64,000 nucleotides of DNA from Methanobrevibacter smithii ATCC 35061 (GCF_000016525.1 NC_009515.1:1266501-1330500); one strand, 5' to 3'; numbered from the stretch's first letter, positions 46,343 to 57,384 are shown. Notes: generated from the sequence alone by a model not told the origin. A program made the numbers and translations.

Positions 46343-49300
46343 ATTCTATTTTTATTGTGTTTCCTGTTTGGAAGTCGTTCCAGTAGGAAGTTATGATGTA
46401 TTCACCGGCCATCAGTCTGATTCCTAATTTGGCAATACCGTTATTGTCTGTGAGTTTGTGGTAAAATACTCCGTTTACATTAAATGATACGTTTTGGTTA
46501 GCTATTGGTTTGCCTTGACCGTCTAATGTTTGTGCAGTGAAGCTGCTTCCGTCCAGGTATTTCATGTTTAAGTTTTTAGTAATTAATGTCGGCAATACAT
46601 TGACTTTGTTTCCTATACTTAATCCGTCAACCATTGTGGTTATTATGTATTCTCCAGGTCTTAAAGAGATTCCCATGCTTGCAATACCGTTTTCATCTGT
46701 TTTTTTGTGGTAGAATACACCGTTGATGTTAAAGGTTACTTCCTTGTTTGCAGCTAATGATCCGTCTTTGTTGTAGATTGTTGTCTGGAATCTGGAAGCA
46801 TTCAAATAGTATTTAGTTAAATCATTTTGAACAATCAGTGATTTTACAGTAATATTATTACCTGACTGCTCACCAGTAACAAGGTTAATTGCTGTTATAA
46901 CATATTTGCCGGGATTTAAGTTAATACCCATCATAGCTATTCCTTTATCATTGGTGGTTTTAGTGTAAAAGACACCATTGATATTAAACTGAATATCTTT
47001 GTTTTTAAGAGGATTTCCCTGTGAATCAGTAAATATAGCATAATACTGAGTATTGTTTCTAAACATTTTAACAACGTCCAATCCTTTAACTGTCGGTTCA
47101 ATAGTAACTTTCGCCTGCCTGGTTATCGGAGTATAGTTTAATAATCCTTTAAAGTTAACAGTTACTGTGTATATTCCACTGTCCAAGCTCAATCCTAAAC
47201 TTACAACACCTTTTTCATCTGTTGTTTTAGTATAGGTTTTTCCGTTAATTGTTATTTCAATTGCAGCATCTCTTATAGGATTTCCCTGTTTATCAGTTAA
47301 AGTAGCTATGAATCTTGTGCCGTCATGATAAGTCATTTTAACATCAGGAGCATTTAAAATAACATTATATTCAACAGATTTGATTTCAAAAGTTCCGTTG
47401 TCAGTAGCTCGAGAAATTTTATCAGTTCCTTTATATGTTGCAGAATATGTGTATTTGCCCTCTGGAAGTTTATCAAAGCTTCTAAAACCAACACCATCAG
47501 TTATTACTATTTTATAGAACTCTTTATTAAGCTCTAAAGTTACATTACCTGTAATTGGTCTTCCATCTTCTGTTTTAAGAGTTGCACTAAATATTATTTC
47601 ATTTTCACCTATTTCAACATTAACTTTCAATATACTTCTTGTTTGATTGATTACAAGTATTTTAGTTGTATTGGAACTTAAATAATTATTATCTCCATTA
47701 TAATATGCATTTATGGTGTATGATCCACTTGTTAATGGTGAAATTAACCATGATGCATTACCGTTGCTGATGGTTTTATTTCTTGGTGAATATAATCCTA
47801 AAATTCTAAATGTAACATTACCTGTAGCATCATCATTTACTACTGCATATATTCTAATATTTTGGCCTTCTATGATTTCTGAAGTTATAATGTTTATATT
47901 TGAAGGTGCTTTAGCTATTTTAAATTCTTTGGTGTCAGAGGAGCCTTGGTAAATATTGTTTCCGTTGTAGGTTGCTTTAACAGTTTTATTTCCTGCATTG
48001 ACTTTATTGAATGTAACTTTGGCTACTCCGTTTACTATTTCAACAGTTTTTGAGTCATGGTCAATAGTAAAAGTAACGTTTCCATTTGCACCGCTTGTAA
48101 TGTTGGCTGTTATAGTAATGGATTCTCCATAGATGCTGTCTTTAATTGTATTGATTGTAATGGTGGATAATGAGTTTTTAATATTGAATTCAACTTCTTT
48201 TGTGTTATTGGTATAGTTGGAATCTCCTGAGTAAATTACTTTTAATGTATGTTTTCCTAAGGTTAAATTAGCTATTTCAACACTTGCAGTTCCATTTTTC
48301 AATGTTTTATTGTAAGTTTTACCATCTATAACAAATAATATAGTTCCTGTTGCATTGGCAGGTAATTTAACAGTAATTACTTCAGTTTCTCCGGCTAAAA
48401 TGTCTTTAATGTCAATATTTAAATCTGCTGGTTTTACAATAATTTTGTTTTTGGCTGTAATTCCATTGAATGTTGCTTTAAGGATATATTCTCCTGCTTT
48501 TAAATTTAAATTAAGATAACCTAAACCTTTAGAATTTGTCATTACTGTGTAATTTTTGTTATCTATGTTTATTTCAACTTTTGTATAGGTGTAAGGATTT
48601 CCTTGTTTGTCTGTTAAATTAAAGTGATATATTGAGTTATCCTGCTCTTTGATTGTTAAATTTTCACCAGTTAATATAAAATCAATGCTTGTTATGTTTA
48701 TTGTGGTATTCCAGCTTGCAGATTCAAACTGTTTATCTCCAAGGTATAAAACATAAATGTAATTGCTTCCTTTTGTGAAATTAACATTAAATACAGCTGT
48801 TCCGTTTGTGAGAGTTAATTTATAGAATTCTTTATTGATATAAACTCCAACTTCGCCGGTACAGGTGTTGGGATTAGTTTTTACATTGATGATTCCGGTT
48901 AAATCATTGTTATATGTAATATTTACAGTTAGATTGCATGAATCTTTTAGAACTTTAAATGTTGTTGTTGCAGTTGATGGGGCGTATTTGGAGTCTCCGG
49001 GATAATAAACAGTTACATTATAACTTCCGCTAGTTAAATTGTGTAGTGTGATGTTTGTTACTTCTGATTTTAAAAATATTGTAGTATTTATGCCATTTAC
49101 ACAGAGTATAGCTTCTCCGCGAAGATTGCTTGGATTTACAGTTATTGTAGCTGTTGCATCTTCTCCAGCTTTAACATCATCTACATTTATTGTTAAATTA
49201 GTGTTAAATTTACTTACTTTAAAAATTGTACTTGCATTGCTGCTTTCATAGTATTTTGAATCCCATAAAACTACTGTAAGGTTATATTCTCCAACAGCAA

Positions 49301-52300
49301 AGTTTTTAAGTGGAATTGTAGTTTTTCCGGCATAAATATAAATTATTTGTTTAAGTTCTCCATTGATGTACAGGTAACCTTGTGTTTGGGAACCTTTAGG
49401 TTCAAGATTTATAATTAGTTCTCCGTTTTGCCCGATTTTAACTTCAGGTGCAGTAATATTTAATGTAGTTGGATGTTTATTTACAGTATAATTGCAGTAA
49501 TAGAAGACTTTAGCATAATCTGAGTCACCTTCGTAAATTATTTTAATAGTGTAATTTCCAGGTGTTAAATCAGAAACTTTTAAATTAGTTGACCCATTTA
49601 CTAGGTTTATGGAATATTTTTTATCGTTAATAATGACTGTTACATTTCCAGTTGGGATGTGTGTGTAGTTTCCGTTTACTTTAATTTTAAATATTGCATC
49701 TTCACCGTAGATAATGTTGTTATTGAAATCCACATCTATTTTAGAATCTTCTTTTCCAACATCAAGGATTATTTCTTCTGTGTGTCCTCCTAAATTAGTA
49801 TAAACTTTGTATTGGCCTTTTTGAGAGGTGTAATTATAGTCTAATGAGGCGGTTCCATTTATTAAAGGTTTAGTTATATTTACTTCTTTTCCATCAATTA
49901 TAGTTGTAAATGTAACATTCATTTCAGGAAGTAAGTTATAATCTGTAAATAGTTTTCCATTAGCTAGTTTTAAATCTACTTTAAGTTGAATAGTATCTCC
50001 AATTTGTAAAGATCCATATTCTGGTTTAAATGTGAATATAAAATAATTATCTATTTCAGAGTTTGAATCTTTTGGATAAGGATTATCATTTGTACAAAAA
50101 TAGTTGTAATCCATATTTATAGTGCCTTCATTAAATAGGAATGCATATGGATCTTTTGGTATTATGTAGGGGGCGGGACTGGTTGCTTGTAGGTGTTTTG
50201 TATTAATAAACATGTTATAAAATGCATTTATAGTACCTTTATTATAGATATTAAATGCACCTGTAAGATAATAAAAATTATTATCTCCATAACTATTATT
50301 GTTAAATATAGTTCTGTTAATTGTGAGAGTACCTAAATTTTCAATTGACCCATAATAAACTTTGGTATTATAACCGTTTTTTGAGTAAATTTTGTTATTT
50401 TTAATTATTGAATTAATTATTATTCCTGTTCCTGATTCATCATTATATATTGAATTATATCCATTTATATTAGATATTATTGTATTATTTAAATGCATGT
50501 TTCCAGAATTTTGTATGGCATTTCCATTATATGTGGATTTAGTTTTATTTATCAAGGAATTCCATAGGTAAATGTTCCCAGTATTATATATTGCACCTCC
50601 ATGGTATCCTGCTGATAAACTTATAGAAGTATTACTTATATTTAAATTTCCTTCACTATATATTGCACCGCCATTACTTGAAGATTTGGAATTAGAGATG
50701 GTGGTGGTGGTTATAATTAATTGACCTGTGTTGTATATTGTTCCTCCAGTTCCAGATGTTGAATTTATGTGGTTAAATGTTGAATTTTCAATTGTTCCAA
50801 AACCTATATTGTATATTGCACCTCCAGTTTTGCTTTTTACATTATTAAATGAGCTAGATTTAATTTGAAAAGTTCCAGTATTATATATTGCACCACCATT
50901 ACTTCCAAACCATCCTGTTGTTCCAAAAAAGTCTGTAGGAGCTGGTTTAATGCCTATATAATCTATATTGTTAATAATGTCTGTAATGTTTTTAAAACTT
51001 GAGTTTTCAATTGTTAATAAATTAGAATTGTATATTATTGATCCATTTATAGTTTTAATAGCTTTTTCTCGATATGTTTGATATATGTAATTATTTGATA
51101 ATTCTTGATAAGTATCATTGATAATTATATTAATATGAATTTTAGTTTTATTTTCAAAAGAAGAATTAACAATAATCAGTCTTCCATTATTCTTAATAAC
51201 TCTATTTTCAATGTTGGTAAATTTTGAATTGTTGATGGTTAAATTTGCATTTTCTGCGTTGTAGATTATGCTGTCCCATGTTATGTTATTTTTATTTGTT
51301 ATTATTTGGTTTTGAAGGGAAATCTGCTTAAAAGTACAATTTTCTATTTTTAAAAGTCCCTTGTTGTAGATTAAAGAGTTATTTAAATTGCTTTTTAAAT
51401 TAGTTATTTTAGGGTGTTGATAAATTGAATCTGTGGTAAATGTTATGTTAAGTAATTCTAAAATTCCTGTATTGTTAATAGCTCTTCCGAGAATGTTTTT
51501 AAATGTGCAATTTATTAAATTAACTTTTCCTTCAGTATTTATACTGTAACTTGTGGTATTTGTAATTGTCAAATTTACAAAAGTCACTTTTGCATTATTT
51601 GTTATATTAAAGAGGCTTTCTTTTTCAAATCCATTAAATGTAACATTATTTCCAATTATTGTAACGGATTTATTTATTAAAATATTTTCATTTTGGTCAT
51701 GAATTATATTTAAATTAGATAAATAGATTGTTCCTTCATTTTCAACTAAATCTAATGCTTTTTTAATGGAGTTTATGGAATTTGTCCAATTATTATTGGA
51801 TTTAATTTTATTATCAATAATTATATTGTTATTTGTTAGGTTTGTTAGTTGTATTTTGTTTAATTTTTCAAAAACAATTGTATTAGAAAATATTCCAAAA
51901 ATATAGACTTGTAATCTACTTTTATCTTGTACATGGTACGGAAAACTTATGTCAAATGTGTAATTTCCAGGGGTTGTAAAGTGTTGGTATGGTGGTAAAT
52001 TTAATTCGTTTAGGGTTTTCTGGCTTATTATTGTGTTATTCTCATAAATTATTAAATAAGTTTTGTTAAATTCTTTTTCTCCCATGGTGAACTTTCCAGT
52101 TACATGAATATTTACAGTTATATTTCCAGTTTTATTAAACTCACTTGTGTCATTAACGGTTATTGTATTTTCAATACTTGGATATTTTGAACCAATATAT
52201 ACATTTTCTCCAACTTTGTTTGTGTTGTCAATGGATGTATATTTTTGGTTATAATCTTTTATTTTAACAATATCTGCACTATTTTGATTTGATTCATCAG

Positions 52301-52451
52301 TATCTATTGTACTGTCAGCTTCACTAATTCCAATATCTTCTGTGTTAGAATGGTTTAAAGTGACAGTTGAATTATCCTCAGCATTAACATTGCTTAATGC
52401 TATAAAAAATAATCCCAGAATCAATATTAAAATTATTTTTCTATTTTTCAC
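46341..52451 (-). CDS. Giant adhesin-like surface protein (beta-helix plus Ig-like repeats)
   Basis: A 2036-residue secreted protein. Signal peptide MKNRKIILILILGLFFIALS cleaved near NVNA. Residues about 190-860 form a right-handed beta-helix with Asn-rich rungs such as GGAIYNTG and GTIYNTGQLI. Next, about 870-1690, come Ig-like beta-sandwich repeats, each with motifs like YNGDNNYL and ATYNGNNIYQGSS. The last 350 residues hold four to five repeats of the INGVFYTKTTNDKG type shared with the other adhesins. No transmembrane anchor or sortase signal is seen. It is probably attached to the pseudomurein wall and heavily glycosylated (many NxS/T). Confidence 0.85.
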   Translation of the reverse strand: MKNRKIILILILGLFFIALSNVNAEDNSTVTLNHSNTEDIGISEADSTIDTDESNQNSADIVKIKDYNQKYTSIDNTNKVGENVYIGSKYPSIENTITVNDTSEFNKTGNITVNIHVTGKFTMGEKEFNKTYLIIYENNTIISQKTLNELNLPPYQHFTTPGNYTFDISFPYHVQDKSRLQVYIFGIFSNTIVFEKLNKIQLTNLTNNNIIIDNKIKSNNNWTNSINSIKKALDLVENEGTIYLSNLNIIHDQNENILINKSVTIIGNNVTFNGFEKESLFNITNNAKVTFVNLTITNTTSYSINTEGKVNLINCTFKNILGRAINNTGILELLNITFTTDSIYQHPKITNLKSNLNNSLIYNKGLLKIENCTFKQISLQNQIITNKNNITWDSIIYNAENANLTINNSKFTNIENRVIKNNGRLIIVNSSFENKTKIHINIIINDTYQELSNNYIYQTYREKAIKTINGSIIYNSNLLTIENSSFKNITDIINNIDYIGIKPAPTDFFGTTGWFGSNGGAIYNTGTFQIKSSSFNNVKSKTGGAIYNIGFGTIENSTFNHINSTSGTGGTIYNTGQLIITTTTISNSKSSSNGGAIYSEGNLNISNTSISLSAGYHGGAIYNTGNIYLWNSLINKTKSTYNGNAIQNSGNMHLNNTIISNINGYNSIYNDESGTGIIINSIIKNNKIYSKNGYNTKVYYGSIENLGTLTINRTIFNNNSYGDNNFYYLTGAFNIYNKGTINAFYNMFINTKHLQATSPAPYIIPKDPYAFLFNEGTINMDYNYFCTNDNPYPKDSNSEIDNYFIFTFKPEYGSLQIGDTIQLKVDLKLANGKLFTDYNLLPEMNVTFTTIIDGKEVNITKPLINGTASLDYNYTSQKGQYKVYTNLGGHTEEIILDVGKEDSKIDVDFNNNIIYGEDAIFKIKVNGNYTHIPTGNVTVIINDKKYSINLVNGSTNLKVSDLTPGNYTIKIIYEGDSDYAKVFYYCNYTVNKHPTTLNITAPEVKIGQNGELIINLEPKGSQTQGYLYINGELKQIIYIYAGKTTIPLKNFAVGEYNLTVVLWDSKYYESSNASTIFKVSKFNTNLTINVDDVKAGEDATATITVNPSNLRGEAILCVNGINTTIFLKSEVTNITLHNLTSGSYNVTVYYPGDSKYAPSTATTTFKVLKDSCNLTVNITYNNDLTGIINVKTNPNTCTGEVGVYINKEFYKLTLTNGTAVFNVNFTKGSNYIYVLYLGDKQFESASWNTTINITSIDFILTGENLTIKEQDNSIYHFNLTDKQGNPYTYTKVEINIDNKNYTVMTNSKGLGYLNLNLKAGEYILKATFNGITAKNKIIVKPADLNIDIKDILAGETEVITVKLPANATGTILFVIDGKTYNKTLKNGTASVEIANLTLGKHTLKVIYSGDSNYTNNTKEVEFNIKNSLSTITINTIKDSIYGESITITANITSGANGNVTFTIDHDSKTVEIVNGVAKVTFNKVNAGNKTVKATYNGNNIYQGSSDTKEFKIAKAPSNINIITSEIIEGQNIRIYAVVNDDATGNVTFRILGLYSPRNKTISNGNASWLISPLTSGSYTINAYYNGDNNYLSSNTTKILVINQTRSILKVNVEIGENEIIFSATLKTEDGRPITGNVTLELNKEFYKIVITDGVGFRSFDKLPEGKYTYSATYKGTDKISRATDNGTFEIKSVEYNVILNAPDVKMTYHDGTRFIATLTDKQGNPIRDAAIEITINGKTYTKTTDEKGVVSLGLSLDSGIYTVTVNFKGLLNYTPITRQAKVTIEPTVKGLDVVKMFRNNTQYYAIFTDSQGNPLKNKDIQFNINGVFYTKTTNDKGIAMMGINLNPGKYVITAINLVTGEQSGNNITVKSLIVQNDLTKYYLNASRFQTTIYNKDGSLAANKEVTFNINGVFYHKKTDENGIASMGISLRPGEYIITTMVDGLSIGNKVNVLPTLITKNLNMKYLDGSSFTAQTLDGQGKPIANQNVSFNVNGVFYHKLTDNNGIAKLGIRLMAGEYIITSYWNDFQTGNTIKIE

Positions 52452-52791
52452 ATAAATCTTCTCCTTATTAATTAATATTAAATTATTAACAACTTATTAT
52501 ATAAATTTTATTTGATTCGTAATCAATATTTATTGTTTCATAATCTTTTTCATGTTTTATTCATTTTTTTTTAAAATCATTAAACAAATTTTAAATATAA
52601 TGTAATTTTGGGTAGTTTATAGCTATATTTATATATTATGTTTGTAGATATTCAATTAGTTAATGTATATTTAATAATTATCCAGTTAAATTATATTTAT
52701 ATTTATATTTTTTGAATCATTGATGGAAATTGTTGATATGTGGATAAGTTATTGATTTACTTAACTAGTTCATTTAATTGGGGGATTTATT
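52452..52791. promoter_or_regulatory. Divergent promoter region of the two giant adhesins
   Basis: A 340-base, AT-rich gene-free gap. On the plus side, TATA-like TTTATATATTA at 52628-52638 and TTTATATTTATATTTT at 52696-52711 are candidates, giving leaders of about 130 or 60 bases. The minus side has AATATTAATTAATAA and several TA-rich candidates near 52480-52500, with GGAGAAG before the 52451 start. No gene relic, repeat or RNA was seen. Confidence 0.5.
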
Positions 52792-55700
52792 ATTAAATCA
52801 AACTATAAATATATATTAATCGCCTTTTTGGTGTTGATTTGTAGTATTGGTGCAGTTAATGCAACTGATTTAGATGATAATTCTACTGTTGAAGTTTCTT
52901 CTGATGTAGATGATAGTATTTCAGTTGATGAGGTACCAATTACTGATGATGTTGAACAAAGTCAGGATGTGGCTAGTACAAATGCTGCTACTTGGGATGA
53001 GTTAAAAACAGCTTGTCAAAGTAGTGGTGATAAAGTTATTACATTAACTGGTCAATCTTATAATGCAAATAGTCAAATTGTTTTTGGAAATAGTGCTACT
53101 ATAGTTGGTAGTTCTGATAGTTATATCACATTATCAAATGGGAATCTTATTCCTTTCTTAAATTCTAATTCTGAACTTTCCATTACTTTTCTTAATGTAA
53201 ATTTTAAAGACAGTAATTGTGATATGTTAGTTCAATTATGTGGTAATAGTAAACTAGAAAATTGTACATTTGACAATATTACTGTAGGATCTAACCATAA
53301 ATCTGTGCTTTATAATACTTATGGAAGTATGGAGGTTATTGGTTGTAATTTTACTGATTGTACAAGTTCTTTTGGTGTTATAACAAATTATAATCCAAGT
53401 TCTACAACAAATGTTCTTATGAATGTTGAAAATTGTAATTTTATAAACAATGTTGCTACTTATGCTCCAGGTGCAATTAATAATTGTGGTATTTTGAATG
53501 TATTAAATTCTAATTTTGTAAGTAATTCTGCTAGATATTGGGCAGGTGCTATTCATACTCATTGTAATGCATATACTAGAATTTTAAATTCTGAGTTTAA
53601 GAGTAATACTGCAGGATGGAATGGTGGAGCTTTATACTCTTACAGTAAATTAGAAGTGTATAATTCTACTTTTACAGATAATAATTGTACTACTAATAAT
53701 GGTGGAGGAGCAATAGGTGCATTTAATTATATCTCCACATATAATGTTACAGTTGAAAATTGTATATTTAAAGATAACAATAATTTATGCGGTGATTTTA
53801 CTAATGAATCTACAACTTCTTTAGGTCGTGGAGGAGCAATTTCTGTATTAAATGGTGGATATTTAAATGTTCATGATTCTACTTTTGTACATAATGGGGC
53901 AGTAATTGGTCAAGCTATTTGTGCATATAATACAAATTATGATAATTCTACTGGAGGAACTCCAAATTTACAAATTTATAATAATGAATTTATAAATCAT
54001 ACAATTACCACAAACGATACTGTATTTATTTCAGAGGGTAATTATACATTTAGAAACAATACCTTTACTAACAGTCCTCAAACTATTGGTACAGATAGCA
54101 ATATAATTGAAAGCAATAATGTTAATTTATTAAAATCTCTTAAAATTAGATCTATTGTTTTCAATCAACCAATTTCTGATTTTAATACTGTTACTCAAAA
54201 TCAATGGGCAATGAGTGGATATGATAATCATAATTCTGCTAATGTTCCATATATTGGTGTTACTACAAATCCAAATATTTGGAAAAAGGATGTTGGTGGA
54301 GTTGTATCTGGTTTAGTAATTGATGAAGACGGTACTTTTTATTTGATTGCAGGGTCTAATGTCACTGCTTTTGATTCTACTGGTTTTTTAAAATGGAGTA
54401 AAAATTTAGGTCAAGTTACAATGCCTGGATTAGCATTAGATAATCGTGGAAATATAATAATACCTGTTAAAGATAATCGTCTTGTAATATTAAATAAAAC
54501 TACTGGTGCAGATTTGGGCGGAAATATTTTCCAAGCATCTAGTGCATATGCTCCTATGTTGGATGATGATGGAAATATTTATGTTGTAGGTCAATATGAA
54601 TATGATAATGGTTATGTGCCTATTGTTAAATATTATAACAGCACATCTTATAATCCTAATGGTGGTTATGATTATGTATATAAAAGTTTATTCAATACAG
54701 CAGTTAGTACTATTCCAGTTTTAGATAATAATGGAGTTTTATGGGCAGTAAGTGGTACTAATTTAGTTGCTGTTGATGTTAAAACTGGAAATCAAGTTGC
54801 TAGTTATTCTGATTGTTATTCTGGTATTCGTCCTATTGTAGGGGAAAATGGTATTGTATATTTTGTTAAAAGTGATAGAAAAGCAGTATATGCAGTATCT
54901 GTAAATGGTTATTTATGGAATACATCATTACCTACTTATCAGCTTTTTGGTACAAAATATGAACAGGCTACTGCATTAGGTATTGATAATGAAAAAAATA
55001 TTTTATATGTTGGAACATCTAGGGCAATTAACAAAATAGATATGACAACTGGTATTCTAACTGTATTCCGCTCAGGTTTTGACATGGTTAATAGTATAAT
55101 TATTGATGGTAATGGTACATTATATACTACAAAGACTAACCAAGGTTCATTGTGGGCATTTTATTCAAATGGTACACAAGCATGGAGTAAAAATATGGGA
55201 GGCTCTTTAAAACTACTTGCAATGGATAAAAATGGTAATATTTATACAAGTTATAATAATTACTTATGTGTTTTATATGCTCAAGGAGTAGACCCTAACA
55301 TGACAATTGATGCTAAAAATATCTTGGCAAATGAAAACACAGATATTGTAGTAAAATTATTGGACGGAGTATATGGAAATGTTGTATTTACAATAGGTAA
55401 GGATACATATACAGTAGCTATTGAAAATGGTTCTGCTAAGTTAAATATTGGAAATTTAAGTGTTGGAAGTTATAATGTGACTGCAAGTTTTGCAGGTAAT
55501 ATTAAATATGCAGCTAGTGAAAATAATGCTTCTTTTATAGTATCTAAAGTACCTACAAATATGAATATTGCCGTAGATAATATTAATGTTGGAGAAGATG
55601 CAGTTATTAACATAACTCTTCCTAATGAAATTTCTAATGAATTGGTTAGTGTAACTATTGACGGTAAATCCTATACTGTACTTATCAATAATGGTAAAGG

Positions 55701-57123
55701 ATCTTTAATTTTATCTAATTTAGTAGCTAATTCTTATCCAATTACAGCTAAATATGATGGAAATTACAAATATACTGAAGGTGAAAACAGTACTACTTTA
55801 ACTGTGGCTAAAATGTCTTCAGCTGTAAATGTCACAGCTAATAATATCAAATTTGGTGAGGAAGCTGTTATTAACATTGCTGTTCCTAATGTATCTTTAG
55901 GTGTAGCTACTGTTGTTGTTAATGGTAAGTCTTATAATGTGGCTATTGTTGATGAAAAAGGTGTCTTAAATATTTATAACTTAGCTGCTGGTGATTATAA
56001 TGTTGATGTAACTTACTTAGGTGATAATAAATACCTTTCAAGTACAAATGCTGCTAATTTCACTGTTTCCAAAGTGTCTGATTATAATATGACTGTTGAT
56101 ATTGCAGATATTGTTAAAGGTGAAAATGCTACAATAACTGTTAGTGTTCCTGAAGACGGAACCGGAAGTGTAATTGTAACAATAAACGGAACAGATTACA
56201 AAGGAACAGTTATTAAAGGCATTGCTAAAGTTATTATCCCAGATTTAGATGAAGGAACCTACAAAGTTGTAACATTCTACACTGGAGACAACAAATACGA
56301 TTCCATGATTGTTAACGGAACTATAACAGTTAATAAAAACACAATAACTACATTAATAATGAATGATGTTGTCAAATACTTCAGAGGTTCTCAAAAACTC
56401 ACAGCTAAACTTGTTGATGCAATTGGAAATCCAATAGCTAATGCAACTGTTTACTTCACAATAAATGGCAGGGTTTATGCTAAAATCACTGATGAAAACG
56501 GTATGGCTTCAATGGGTATCGGATTAGTTCCTAATGAATACAAAGTAAGTGCAGTATTTAACGGAACAAAAGACCATGACAAATCAACAGCTAATGCAAC
56601 AGTAACTGTTAAAAGCACAATTTTAGGAAATGACACTACATTATACTTCCTTAATGGAACAAAATATGTGGCTAAATTCTTAGACAGTGATGGAAAAGCA
56701 TTAACAAATACTACTGTTAAATTTAACATTAATGGTGTGTTCTACACTCGCGTAACTGATGAAAACGGTATGGCTAGTTTAAATATTAGACTAAACCCTA
56801 AATTATATATCATAACTGCTTACAATCCAGTAACTGGTGAACAAAGAGCTAATGAAGTAACTGTTTTACCAAGAATCATTGCTGAGGATCTCTCCATGAA
56901 GTATCTTGACGGCAGTTCATTTAACGCAACACTTGTTGACGGTCAAGGTAAAGCAGTAGCAGGTGTAAACATAACATTTAATGTAAACGGTGTATTCTAT
57001 CATAAAACAACCGATGCAAACGGTGTAGCTAGATTAAACATCAGATTAATGCCTGGCGATTACATCATAACATCAACATATGACAAATGCTGGGCATCAA
57101 ATAAAATAACAATTTCAGCTTAA
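52792..57123 (+). CDS. Giant adhesin-like surface protein with beta-helix, beta-propeller and Ig-like repeats
   Basis: About 1443 residues if translation starts at an ATT codon (52792) after GGGGGA; the first canonical start (TTG 52828) would remove the basic part of the signal peptide. From ATT it reads IKSNYKYILIAFLVLICSIG then AVNA. Order: beta-helix (about 80-420, with GGALYSYSKLEVYNST and NNGGGAIGAFN), then a PQQ-like beta-propeller (about 470-830, repeats like VIDEDGTFYLIAGSNVTAFD and PVLDNNGVLWAVSGTNLVAVD), then Ig-like repeats (about 835-1170), then three to four C-terminal repeats shared with the other adhesins. No anchor is visible. Confidence 0.8.
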   Translation: MKSNYKYILIAFLVLICSIGAVNATDLDDNSTVEVSSDVDDSISVDEVPITDDVEQSQDVASTNAATWDELKTACQSSGDKVITLTGQSYNANSQIVFGNSATIVGSSDSYITLSNGNLIPFLNSNSELSITFLNVNFKDSNCDMLVQLCGNSKLENCTFDNITVGSNHKSVLYNTYGSMEVIGCNFTDCTSSFGVITNYNPSSTTNVLMNVENCNFINNVATYAPGAINNCGILNVLNSNFVSNSARYWAGAIHTHCNAYTRILNSEFKSNTAGWNGGALYSYSKLEVYNSTFTDNNCTTNNGGGAIGAFNYISTYNVTVENCIFKDNNNLCGDFTNESTTSLGRGGAISVLNGGYLNVHDSTFVHNGAVIGQAICAYNTNYDNSTGGTPNLQIYNNEFINHTITTNDTVFISEGNYTFRNNTFTNSPQTIGTDSNIIESNNVNLLKSLKIRSIVFNQPISDFNTVTQNQWAMSGYDNHNSANVPYIGVTTNPNIWKKDVGGVVSGLVIDEDGTFYLIAGSNVTAFDSTGFLKWSKNLGQVTMPGLALDNRGNIIIPVKDNRLVILNKTTGADLGGNIFQASSAYAPMLDDDGNIYVVGQYEYDNGYVPIVKYYNSTSYNPNGGYDYVYKSLFNTAVSTIPVLDNNGVLWAVSGTNLVAVDVKTGNQVASYSDCYSGIRPIVGENGIVYFVKSDRKAVYAVSVNGYLWNTSLPTYQLFGTKYEQATALGIDNEKNILYVGTSRAINKIDMTTGILTVFRSGFDMVNSIIIDGNGTLYTTKTNQGSLWAFYSNGTQAWSKNMGGSLKLLAMDKNGNIYTSYNNYLCVLYAQGVDPNMTIDAKNILANENTDIVVKLLDGVYGNVVFTIGKDTYTVAIENGSAKLNIGNLSVGSYNVTASFAGNIKYAASENNASFIVSKVPTNMNIAVDNINVGEDAVINITLPNEISNELVSVTIDGKSYTVLINNGKGSLILSNLVANSYPITAKYDGNYKYTEGENSTTLTVAKMSSAVNVTANNIKFGEEAVINIAVPNVSLGVATVVVNGKSYNVAIVDEKGVLNIYNLAAGDYNVDVTYLGDNKYLSSTNAANFTVSKVSDYNMTVDIADIVKGENATITVSVPEDGTGSVIVTINGTDYKGTVIKGIAKVIIPDLDEGTYKVVTFYTGDNKYDSMIVNGTITVNKNTITTLIMNDVVKYFRGSQKLTAKLVDAIGNPIANATVYFTINGRVYAKITDENGMASMGIGLVPNEYKVSAVFNGTKDHDKSTANATVTVKSTILGNDTTLYFLNGTKYVAKFLDSDGKALTNTTVKFNINGVFYTRVTDENGMASLNIRLNPKLYIITAYNPVTGEQRANEVTVLPRIIAEDLSMKYLDGSSFNATLVDGQGKAVAGVNITFNVNGVFYHKTTDANGVARLNIRLMPGDYIITSTYDKCWASNKITISA

Positions 57124-57160
57124 GAAGTTAAAATTCAACTTCTTATCTTTTTCTTTTTTA
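57121..57160 (+). terminator. Hairpin and T-rich tail after the giant adhesin
   Basis: Arms TAAGAAGTT (57121-57129) and AACTTCTTA (57137-57145) begin at the stop codon and are followed by TCTTTTTCTTTTTT. A good intrinsic terminator candidate. Confidence 0.7.
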
Positions 57161-57384
57161 ACCCATCTATATTAAATAAAAAAACTGCTTTTTTTAATTT
57201 ACTTTAATAATTTCACAGTATCAATTAAAATACTTAAAGAAAAATTATTCTTTTGTCTGTTATTTAGCTATAATTTTAATTATTCGGTAATGAAAATTAT
57301 TTGAAGAAATTGTCTGATAGGTATTTTAATTAATTAGAAAAAATATATTTTTAAACATTATAAAATTTATTAAAAGGGATATTT

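Noticed and set aside
52828-52830. TTG 52828 as the start of the giant adhesin
   Set aside because: It would cut off the basic region and half of the hydrophobic core of the signal peptide, and the ribosome site is 43 bases upstream of it.
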